From assembly GCA_036822015.1 (NCBI GenBank), contig DAISIL010000112.1, forward strand, positions 1 through 5,184: a stretch of 5,184 bases of DNA. Reading direction: 5' to 3'. The translations under genes and the position numbers were made by a program. This document shows positions 1-5,114 of this stretch, in pieces. The notes beneath the pieces were generated by a model. The model ran no database searches. It was not told the DNA's origin and worked only from the letters and a program-made list of their open reading frames with translations. Numbering within the stretch: position 1 is the first letter of the stretch; each line of letters starts with the position of its first letter. This DNA comes from DAISIL01 sp036822015 (GTDB lineage: Bacteria > Bacteroidota > Bacteroidia > Cytophagales > Bernardetiaceae).

Positions 1-512
1 GGGATGTGGTTGTAGGGCAGGTGTCGCACGTCGGGGAGGAGCGGACGGAAGGCCTGCTGAAAATCCGTGCTACCACTGACCGACAAAGCCCCATGGCTAG
101 ACCCGTGATACGCCCGATCAAAAGCCACTAGCTCTGTGCGTCCTGTGCTGCGCTTGGCTAGCTTGAGGGCCCCCTCAATGGCTTCGCTACCCGAATTGAC
201 GAAATAGACCGCTTCTAGCCCGTCGGGTAATGTTTCTGCAATGGCTTCTGCTAGAAGTACTTGGGGGCTTTGTACGTATTCGCCATAAACCATCAAGTGC
301 CAATAGCGGTTCAGCTGATCGGTTACGGCGGCTTGTACTTGCGGGTGGCGATGCCCAAGGTTGCTTACGGCGATACCCGAAATCAAATCAAGGTATGCTT
401 TGCCCGAAGTATCAAAAATATAGCAGCCTTCGGCATGGCTCATCTCCAGAAGTAGCGGCTCGGGCGAGGTCTGGGCTTGATACTGCAAAAAGAGTTCGCG
501 TAGGGTGGGCAT
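1..512 (-). CDS. Class III PLP-dependent aminotransferase (acetylornithine/ornithine aminotransferase-like), N-terminal part
   Basis: This is the first 170 codons of a fold-type I, class III aminotransferase; the gene continues past the left edge, so the PLP-binding lysine is not in view. The ATG at 512-510 begins MPTLRELFLQYQAQTSPEPL. Residues 42-57 (DLISGIAVSNLGHRHP) form the conserved substrate-side segment of the family. Residues 105-119 (VNSGSEAIEGALKLA) form the phosphate-binding SGxEAxE loop, and 135-137 (YHG) holds the aromatic residue that stacks on the PLP ring. The family transfers amino groups from a terminal amine (ornithine, acetylornithine, lysine, GABA and similar) to a keto acid in the cytoplasm. 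The exact substrate cannot be read from this fragment. The LMVYGEYVQSPQ segment at 73-84 resembles the 'aspartate aminotransferase family' proteins I know from Cytophagales. The gene is divergent from hemW with 71 bp between start codons. I see no convincing promoter of its own in that gap and no Shine-Dalgarno. Confidence 0.93.
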   Translation of the reverse strand, partial: MPTLRELFLQYQAQTSPEPLLLEMSHAEGCYIFDTSGKAYLDLISGIAVSNLGHRHPQVQAAVTDQLNRYWHLMVYGEYVQSPQVLLAEAIAETLPDGLEAVYFVNSGSEAIEGALKLAKRSTGRTELVAFDRAYHGSSHGALSVSGSTDFQQAFRPLLPDVRHLPYNHI

Positions 513-544
513 ATTGAGTTGTTTTGAAGTTAAACAAGACGTGG

Positions 545-577
545 TTTGGGTATGTTCACATCCTTTGTGTACCTTTG
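545..577 (+). promoter_or_regulatory. Bacteroidota-type promoter of hemW (TTTG-N21-TACCTTTG)
   Basis: TACCTTTG at 570-577 is an exact match to the TAnnTTTG -7 consensus of the Bacteroidota housekeeping sigma factor. TTTG at 545-548 sits 21 bases upstream, an acceptable place for the -33 element. Transcription should begin a few bases after 577, and the hemW ATG is at 584. This favours the 584 start over any start upstream and predicts a leader of roughly zero to four bases. The elements are seen in the sequence; activity is inferred. Confidence 0.6.
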
Positions 578-583
578 TTCGCT

Positions 584-1732
584 ATGGGTTTGTATTTACA
601 TATTCCTTTTTGCAAGCAGGCTTGTCATTATTGTGATTTTCATTTTAGTACCAATCAACGCTACCGCCGTCCGCTCATTGAGGCGATGGTCGTGGAGATG
701 GAACGGCGGCGGGATTTTTTGCCTTCGGGAGAAGCCTTATCTTCGGTGTATCTGGGTGGAGGTACGCCGTCGATTTTGCCACCCGAGGAGCTGGAGATAC
801 TTTTTGCTGCGATTTTTCGGTATTTTTCCATAGCTCCCGATGCCGAGATAACGCTGGAGGCCAATCCCGATGATCTGAATGAGGCAAAGCTACGGTTTTT
901 TGCCCAGGAGACCCCCGTCAATCGCCTTAGCCTTGGGGTGCAGTCCTTTGATGACGAGGTTTTGCGCTGGATGAACCGCAGCCATGACGGCCAGACGGCC
1001 AGAAAAGCATTGGATCAGTTACAAAAGTTTGATTTTCAAATCAATGCAGACCTGATCTATGCCTTGCCAAAACCCTTTGATTATCAGTGGGAAAGCGACT
1101 TAAAAACTCTTCTTGCCTACCAGCCCGAGCATATCTCGGCTTATACGCTCACCATCGAAGCCAAAACCGCCTTTGGACATTACGCCCAAAAAGGTCGCTT
1201 GCAGGCCCTCCCCGATGCACAAGCCGCCACGCAGTTTGTCGCCCTCCATCAGCAACTCGAAGCTGCTGGCTATGAAGGATACGAGATTTCAAATTTTGCT
1301 CGCCAGCAGCACTACGCCCGCCACAATACCGCCTACTGGATGGGAAAAGCCTACCTCGGCATCGGCCCAGGTGCGCACAGCTACCGCTCTCATGAGCGCA
1401 TCGCAAATCTACCCAACAATGCCCGCTACCTGTCCTCTACACAAGCCGGAGCGACGGCATACACCCACGAAATTCTCTCCCGACAAGACCGCATCAACGA
1501 GTACCTCCTCACCCGCCTGCGCACCCGTTGGGGATGTGATCTGGAGGTACTCCAAAGCCAATATCATTTCGATTTTTGGCAGTATGCCCAAAAAGAAGCC
1601 GAACAGTTCATCCAAAACGGTTGGTTAGTCTTACGCGAGCAGACACTTTACCTCACCGCCGAGGGACGGCTATTTGCCGATCAGATTGCAGCGGCTTTTT
1701 TTGTGGGGGAGGATGATTTGCAGGAGAAATAA
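584..1732 (+). CDS. hemW: HemW, radical SAM heme chaperone (HemN-like)
   Basis: This is a 382-residue cytoplasmic radical SAM protein of the HemN/HemW family, often annotated as oxygen-independent coproporphyrinogen III oxidase. It is more likely HemW, which binds heme and delivers it to respiratory proteins. CxxxCxxC at residues 10-17 (C10, C14, C17) binds the 4Fe-4S cluster. GGGTPS at 58-63 and EANPDD at 92-97 belong to the SAM/barrel core, with LSLGVQSFDD at 115-124. HNTAYW at 247-252 fits the HNxxYW motif linked to HemW heme binding, and GIGPGAHS at 259-266 is also family-typical. The HemN C-terminal domain covers about 302-372. The length is usual for HemW, and the protein lacks the longer N-terminal region of true HemN. 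The frame stays open upstream to a TTG at 524, but homology begins at MGLYLHIPFC and the promoter overlaps the extension, so I start at ATG 584. Downstream, 28 bp separate its stop from that of the convergent hydrolase; a T-run at 1734-1740 is present without a clear hairpin. Tyr codons shift from mostly TAT to mostly TAC about halfway through. Confidence 0.95.
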   Translation: MGLYLHIPFCKQACHYCDFHFSTNQRYRRPLIEAMVVEMERRRDFLPSGEALSSVYLGGGTPSILPPEELEILFAAIFRYFSIAPDAEITLEANPDDLNEAKLRFFAQETPVNRLSLGVQSFDDEVLRWMNRSHDGQTARKALDQLQKFDFQINADLIYALPKPFDYQWESDLKTLLAYQPEHISAYTLTIEAKTAFGHYAQKGRLQALPDAQAATQFVALHQQLEAAGYEGYEISNFARQQHYARHNTAYWMGKAYLGIGPGAHSYRSHERIANLPNNARYLSSTQAGATAYTHEILSRQDRINEYLLTRLRTRWGCDLEVLQSQYHFDFWQYAQKEAEQFIQNGWLVLREQTLYLTAEGRLFADQIAAAFFVGEDDLQEK

Positions 1733-1760
1733 ATTTTTTTAATTCTTCAATAGAAAATAA

Positions 1761-3626
1761 TCACTTTTGATTTTGCGCTAACAAACTTTGATAAATCACC
1801 TCCTGCACTCGGGTACGGACGTTGGCGGTCAGGAGGCGGTTGTTTTTTCGGGTGGGATGGACGCGATTGGAGAGAAAGACATAAACCATCTCATATTCGG
1901 GATCGACCCATGCAAAGGTACCTGTATAGCCGCCGTGTCCGTAGCTGCGGGGAGAGGCACTGGGGGCGGTGTTGCCGTCGATGGTGCGGTTTTCGAGGAG
2001 GGGTTTGTCGAAGCCAAGCCCGCGTCGGTTGTCGGGAAAATGGCGTTGGGTGAACAGATCAAGGGTAGCGGCATGGATGTAGCGACGATCGCCGTAGCGG
2101 CCACCCCAAAGGTACATCTGTAAGACCTTTGCCAGGTCGTTGGCCGTCGAGAAAAGCCCTGCGTTGGCGGAGATGCCACCCATCGTAGCTGCGGCATCAT
2201 CGTGTACGTAGCCGTGTAGGAGCTGCCGACGAAAGTCTTTATCCTCCTCCGTAGGAACGATCTGATCTTTATCAAAAGTTCTTAGCGGTAGGAAAGTCAA
2301 GCGATGAGCGCCTAAGGGATCAAAAAAATTACGACGTAGATAGTCTTCGTATTTGCTTTGGGTGAGCTGTTCGATGATCGTAGGCCAGAGCAAAAACGCC
2401 AATCCGCTGTATCGGTATTCTTTTTTCTTGGACAAAGGCGAGCGGATGATACGCGGCAAGATACGCTCCTCAAAATAGCTGGGCTTGATGAACAGCCCCT
2501 CGGCTACGGGCCAAACAAAGCCACCCTCGGAGCTAGTGTGGAGATATGGCTCGAGTTGTCCTGCTTTTCGATCCTCTTCCCAATGGACGTAATACGGAAA
2601 CAAGCCCGCCTGATGAGCTAGCACCTCCCGAATGTTGAGCGCGGCTTTGTCGCTGCCTTTGAGTGCCGGCAGGTAGTCGCCCAGGGTGGCATCTATCGAA
2701 AACTTACCCTGGTACTGGAGGTGCATCAGGGCAGGCAAAGCCGAGGTGATCTTGGTGATGGACGCGATGTCGTAGAGGTCGGTGGTACGGACGCGGCGTT
2801 GGGCGGCGTAGGTATGATCGCCGTAAGCCTTGTGCCAAATCACCTTTCCGCCCACGGCTACCAACACCTGGCCGCCGGGCATGGCTTTTTCCTGGATCGC
2901 GGTCGCAATGATCGTATCCATAGCTGCCAGATGCCTCGAGGCGATGCCAATTTCTTCGGGGATGGTGTATTTGAGCCGGCTCGGTGGGGGGGTATCCAAC
3001 CCAAAACCTTCGGTGTAGCTGGGTGTGATCGTCGCCTGGAGGCGGCCTTTGGCGGAGATGCCCCCAAAGATCAACTGGGCGGACAAAGTCTGGGTAAGGG
3101 AATCGGACGAGGGAGCCAGTAAGGTAGCAGCCATCGTCGGGATAGGAAAACGCCGCAACTGCTCGGCATCTCCAAAGTAATTGAATATGATCGGCTTAGA
3201 TTCCGAAGCTAGGCTACGCAAGAACTGCAATGCCAACGGAGGGATGCTATCCGAGACCCCCACGATGAGAACATCGAAAGGCTCCAGCTTTTGGCGTAGG
3301 CGCATCGCCTGATCGGGCTGGTCGCGGTCGCCCCACCAAAAAGGCTGCACGTGGGCATATAGGTTGAGCGTCTCCCCGAAAGGCACAAGCGGGCGCGGAC
3401 TGATGCTCAACAGGGCCAGCCGTGTGGTATCCAAACCACCAATGGGGATGATGTTGTTGCGGTTGGTGAGCAGGGTCAGATGCGCTTCGATTTGCTCCCG
3501 AAGACGTAGAGCGTTGTCATCTGGAACGCCTTGCAGCCATCGGTACAGCCCCACGCATCCTGTCAGGAGGCTCAACAAAAGTACGAGGAGCAAGAAAAAA
3601 TTTTGCCGCCCTATGCGTTGTATCAT
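1761..3626 (-). CDS. Serine hydrolase (class C beta-lactamase fold) lipoprotein with GH3 C-terminal-like domain but no GH3 barrel
   Basis: This is a 621-residue exported protein. Starting at ATG 3626-3624, MIQRIGRQNFF leads into a hydrophobic stretch ending in the lipobox LTGC, with C24 as the lipidation site, so it is probably a membrane lipoprotein facing the periplasm. Residues about 42-58 (REQIEAHLTLLTNRNNI) look like the helix that joins the two GH3 domains. About 65-204 matches the GH3 C-terminal sandwich. About 207-228 is the linker, including RLKYTIPEEIGI. About 232-618 is a beta-lactamase/AmpC-like domain. The nucleophile motif SxxK is S289-I-T-K292 in YDIASITK. The YxN position reads Y406-S-G408. 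The KTG counterpart is H564-G-G566 in GHGGYTGT. In Bacteroidota this pairing is known as a roughly 1000-residue fusion of a NagZ-like GH3 glycosidase with a serine hydrolase, linked by analogy to peptidoglycan recycling. Here the GH3 catalytic barrel is absent. The frame extends to a GTG at 3692, but that lies upstream of the predicted promoter. Substrate is unknown; a peptidoglycan-related esterase or amidase is a guess. Confidence 0.88.
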   Translation of the reverse strand: MIQRIGRQNFFLLLVLLLSLLTGCVGLYRWLQGVPDDNALRLREQIEAHLTLLTNRNNIIPIGGLDTTRLALLSISPRPLVPFGETLNLYAHVQPFWWGDRDQPDQAMRLRQKLEPFDVLIVGVSDSIPPLALQFLRSLASESKPIIFNYFGDAEQLRRFPIPTMAATLLAPSSDSLTQTLSAQLIFGGISAKGRLQATITPSYTEGFGLDTPPPSRLKYTIPEEIGIASRHLAAMDTIIATAIQEKAMPGGQVLVAVGGKVIWHKAYGDHTYAAQRRVRTTDLYDIASITKITSALPALMHLQYQGKFSIDATLGDYLPALKGSDKAALNIREVLAHQAGLFPYYVHWEEDRKAGQLEPYLHTSSEGGFVWPVAEGLFIKPSYFEERILPRIIRSPLSKKKEYRYSGLAFLLWPTIIEQLTQSKYEDYLRRNFFDPLGAHRLTFLPLRTFDKDQIVPTEEDKDFRRQLLHGYVHDDAAATMGGISANAGLFSTANDLAKVLQMYLWGGRYGDRRYIHAATLDLFTQRHFPDNRRGLGFDKPLLENRTIDGNTAPSASPRSYGHGGYTGTFAWVDPEYEMVYVFLSNRVHPTRKNNRLLTANVRTRVQEVIYQSLLAQNQK

Positions 3627-3650
3627 GTATGGATGCACTATTTTTTTTGT

Positions 3651-3681
3651 GCAATATAAAAAGTCTTGATTTAGAAGCAAA
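3651..3681 (-). promoter_or_regulatory. Predicted promoter of the serine hydrolase gene (TTTG-N19-TATATTGC)
   Basis: Read on the minus strand, TTTG (3681-3678) is followed after 19 bases by TATATTGC (3658-3651), close to the TAnnTTTG -7 consensus. The spacing fits Bacteroidota promoters. Transcription would begin near 3645-3648, about 20 bases before the ATG at 3626, which rules against the in-frame GTG at 3692. The -33 element overlaps the left end of the direct repeat at 3680-3702. The -7 match is imperfect, so confidence is moderate. Confidence 0.45.
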
Positions 3682-3702
3682 GACAGCGACACAAAAGACG
3701 GT
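3680..3702 (+). repeat. Left copy of a degenerate direct repeat flanking the AT-rich two-gene block
   Basis: The sequence aagacagcgaca, three extra bases, then aagacggt matches 4821-4840 (aagagagcgaca, then aggacggt) at 18 of 20 aligned positions with one 3-base gap. Both copies are in the same orientation, about 1.1 kb apart. This could be a decayed target duplication or attachment-like repeat, or chance. No transposase or integrase lies between the copies. Confidence 0.35.
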
Positions 3703-3890
3703 CAAATCCGAGACCGGCTTATGAAGTTCCCAAAAGCGTCTTTCCTGAGCTGTGTCCGTATTGTTTTCAAATACGACTACTAATCTATAATCAACTCATA
3801 AACAATATTTTAAGTCATTTTTTCTATAAAACTATATGTTAATTTACATTAAATATACAGGGCTTACAAGGAGAAAATAAACGAATGTTG

Positions 3891-3898
3891 TATGTTTG
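3891..3898 (+). promoter_or_regulatory. Predicted -7 box (TATGTTTG) for the two-TM/J-like operon
   Basis: TATGTTTG is an exact TAnnTTTG match. Transcription from here would begin near 3902 and leave a leader of about 54 bases before ATG 3956. No good TTTG lies 19-21 bases upstream, so only half of the promoter signature is present. In DNA this AT-rich a chance match is possible. Confidence 0.4.
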
Positions 3899-3955
3899 AA
3901 TATAAATAAAAATTTTATGTAAATATTGTTTTATAATTAAAGAACAGAAGTTGAT

Positions 3956-4387
3956 ATGGCAACTATTCGTTACACCAAAACCTACTTTAATGAACCAGAT
4001 CCTATCAATAAAGATACATTTCTTTTATTGAAAGAACAATTAAGTAGAAACCCTAATTTTGAAATAGATCCTAATCCTGAGACTTTCAGCGAACGCTTTG
4101 GTTTTACATTAAAAATAATAAAAATTTGTGGTATTGGTGGCGGAATCGGAATTTTTCTTTCACTAGTACTGTCAAGTAGAGCAGGGGATTGGGCAGACAA
4201 GATTGGTGCCAAAGCATTTATGATATGTACCATTGTTATTATCGCCATTGGAATACCTCTTCTTTTGGAAGGACCATCCTTTGCAACGTATGTAAAAAGG
4301 AAAACAGAATATTTTTCAAGAATGAAATATGTAATCCAAAACACAGATTCTTATCATGAGTTTTGTATCTCATTTTATGGTAAGTAA
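3956..4387 (+). CDS. Small protein with two membrane segments, unknown family
   Basis: I do not recognise this 143-residue protein. Residues 1-53 form a polar N-terminal region with several prolines and acidic residues (FNEPDPINKD, EIDPNPETF). A first hydrophobic segment spans about 55-73 and contains a dense glycine motif, GIGGGIG at 59-65. A short loop with charges at both ends (SSRAGDWADKIGAK) follows, then a second segment at about 86-104 ending PLLLEGPSF. The C-terminal tail of about 35 residues is basic at first (YVKRK). No signal peptide is seen; both ends are probably cytoplasmic with a helical hairpin in the inner membrane. The ATG has an A-rich upstream (attaaagaacagaagttgat) but no clear Shine-Dalgarno, as is usual in Bacteroidota. 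Its stop TAA (4385-4387) abuts the ATG of the J-like gene, which implies co-translation and related roles. Base composition is very AT-rich, unlike the genes to the left. Coding status is supported by length, membrane pattern and tight coupling rather than by homology. Confidence 0.7.
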   Translation: MATIRYTKTYFNEPDPINKDTFLLLKEQLSRNPNFEIDPNPETFSERFGFTLKIIKICGIGGGIGIFLSLVLSSRAGDWADKIGAKAFMICTIVIIAIGIPLLLEGPSFATYVKRKTEYFSRMKYVIQNTDSYHEFCISFYGK

Positions 4388-4822
4388 ATGAAAAACTACT
4401 ATAGGATATTAAATGTTCAAAAATCATCAAATAATGATGAAATTAAGAAGGCGTATATTCAAGTTATGCTATTTTGGCATCCTGCCAGAAACAAAGATTC
4501 AAATGCAAAAGAAAAGTTTATTGAAATAAATGAAGCATATAATATTTTAATTGATGCTTCTAAACGAAGTGTTTACGATAGACTTTATGATACATTCTTT
4601 GAACCTAAACAAGAAATAGCAGTTTTTCAAGAAGTAGAAAGGGAGTATCAAATATATGAGCAATGGGTGAGGTTTGAAAGAATAAAAGCTGAAAAATTAT
4701 TGAAAACTTCAACTGATAAAATTCTTACTAATATATTTCATTTCATTGACAAATACGGATTGTTAATTTTATTTTTACTTATGGGTATATCCATGCTTTT
4801 TGCTCTCATTATCAAAAAGTAA
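4388..4822 (+). CDS. Membrane-anchored J-domain-like protein with HPA in place of HPD
   Basis: This 144-residue protein has an N-terminal J domain at about residues 2-70. It opens with NYYRILNV (helix I), continues through DEIKKAYIQVMLFW (helix II) and KEKFIEINEAYNILID (helix III), and ends with ASKRSVYDRLYD (helix IV). J domains normally recruit DnaK/Hsp70 and stimulate its ATPase through the HPD loop. Here the loop is H31-P32-A33 (codon GCC at 4484-4486), so the catalytic aspartate is missing. Helix II reads KKAYIQVMLFW where KKAYRKLALKY is typical, so most of its basic Hsp70-facing residues are gone too. A charged, probably helical stretch follows at about 72-106 (EVEREYQIYEQWVRFERIKAEK). 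A single membrane segment spans about 124-142, with a KK end. It is therefore probably tail-anchored with the J-like domain in the cytoplasm. It starts immediately after the stop of the two-TM gene. The fold is clear; loss of Hsp70 stimulation is inferred, and the function is unknown. Confidence 0.88.
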   Translation: MKNYYRILNVQKSSNNDEIKKAYIQVMLFWHPARNKDSNAKEKFIEINEAYNILIDASKRSVYDRLYDTFFEPKQEIAVFQEVEREYQIYEQWVRFERIKAEKLLKTSTDKILTNIFHFIDKYGLLILFLLMGISMLFALIIKK

Positions 4823-4840
4823 GAGAGCGACAAGGACGGT
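4821..4840 (+). repeat. Right copy of the degenerate direct repeat, overlapping the J-like stop codon
   Basis: Aagagagcgaca followed by aggacggt matches 3680-3702 at 18 of 20 aligned positions with a 3-base gap. The copy begins inside the TAA stop (4820-4822) of the J-like gene, so the two copies closely bracket the two-gene unit with its upstream region. AT-rich sequence continues to the right of it, so it does not coincide exactly with the composition boundary. Confidence 0.35.
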
Positions 4841-5114
4841 AGATAATATAGATTTCATCGCTAGAAAAACTGGAGGCAATAAATTTAAGTAAGAGTATGC
4901 TTATGAAAAATCAATTTTATCTTACTAGACTACTAAGGAAATTACTGGTCTTGCTTTAAAAATACCGCTAGAAACAATGGTTTTCCGGACAAGAACTCAC
5001 GAAACAAATGATTTTTCCGTTAAACACAAAAGCGTAGCACCCTCGAAGACGTAAGGAAGAACTTTTGGCGGGATATGAGTATCTTCGCTTGCGGATAACT
5101 AGGCAGATACAACC
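4823..5114. other. Spacer between the J-like gene and the Rpn-family gene
   Basis: This 292-bp spacer starts AT-rich and becomes GC-balanced after about 4980. It holds a 7-bp inverted repeat (AGTAAGA at 4888-4894 and TCTTACT at 4920-4926, 25-base loop) with no T-run after it, so it is not a convincing terminator. A frame open for 41 codons (4929-5051, between TAG and TAA) has no early start codon and no recognisable match. TATCTTCG at 5080-5087 is a one-mismatch -7 box 27 bases before the next ATG, but no -33 element is properly spaced. I see no tRNA or other RNA gene. Confidence 0.5.

Larger units (their letters stand above)
3627..3955. other. Intergenic region between the divergent hydrolase and two-TM gene; composition boundary
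   Basis: This 329-bp divergent intergenic region carries the hydrolase promoter on the minus strand (3651-3681), one copy of a degenerate direct repeat (3680-3702), and a -7 box for the plus-strand pair (3891-3898). The first part, to about 3756, has moderate GC (25 of 60 in 3721-3780). From about 3757 it is strongly AT-rich (10 of 60 in 3781-3840 and again in 3901-3960). I see no RNA gene, CRISPR array or supported small coding frame here. Confidence 0.7.
3757..4980. other. AT-rich segment, probably horizontally acquired
   Basis: Hand counts on 60-base lines give mostly 17-35% GC here (for example 16 of 60 at 4021-4080 and 12 of 60 at 4501-4560). Lines inside hemW and the hydrolase give 57-65% (39 of 60 at 1201-1260, 37 of 60 at 3001-3060). 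The segment holds the two-TM gene, the J-like gene and the spacer after them. GC climbs again after about 4980, towards the Rpn-family gene (28 of 60 at 5041-5100). The sharp shift suggests foreign origin, but lineage-specific fast-evolving DNA is an alternative. Confidence 0.65.

Noticed and set aside
524..583. N-terminal extension of HemW from a TTG codon
   Set aside because: The extension has no family similarity, overlaps the predicted promoter, and homology begins at the ATG at 584.
1733..1760. Bidirectional terminator between hemW and the hydrolase
   Set aside because: There is a T-run at 1734-1740 but no stem that would form a hairpin in the 28-bp gap.
1829..2275. Long open frames overlapping the hydrolase (also 2721-3122 plus) and hemW (1113-1628)
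   Set aside because: They overlap well-supported genes in other frames, have low-complexity composition typical of GC-rich shadow frames, and match no family I recognise.
3627..3692. Longer hydrolase start at GTG 3692
   Set aside because: It would lie upstream of the predicted transcription start, and the lipoprotein signal peptide begins properly at ATG 3626.
3885..3899. Four-codon minigene (ATG...TGA) after an AGGAG-like sequence upstream of the two-TM gene
   Set aside because: It lies before the likely transcription start (-7 box 3891-3898) and is short enough to be chance.
4888..4926. Inverted repeat AGTAAGA/TCTTACT as a terminator of the J-like operon
   Set aside because: Seven base pairs with a 25-base loop, AT-rich, and no T-run after it; a functional terminator is not supported.
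3731..5035. Nine-base exact repeat CAAAAGCGT at 3731-3739 and 5027-5035
   Set aside because: Too short to be meaningful in a 5-kb window, and spacing relative to the longer degenerate repeats differs on the two sides.
4929..5051. Possible gene remnant, 41 open codons before the Rpn gene
   Set aside because: No usable start near its beginning, no recognisable similarity, and this length is expected by chance.
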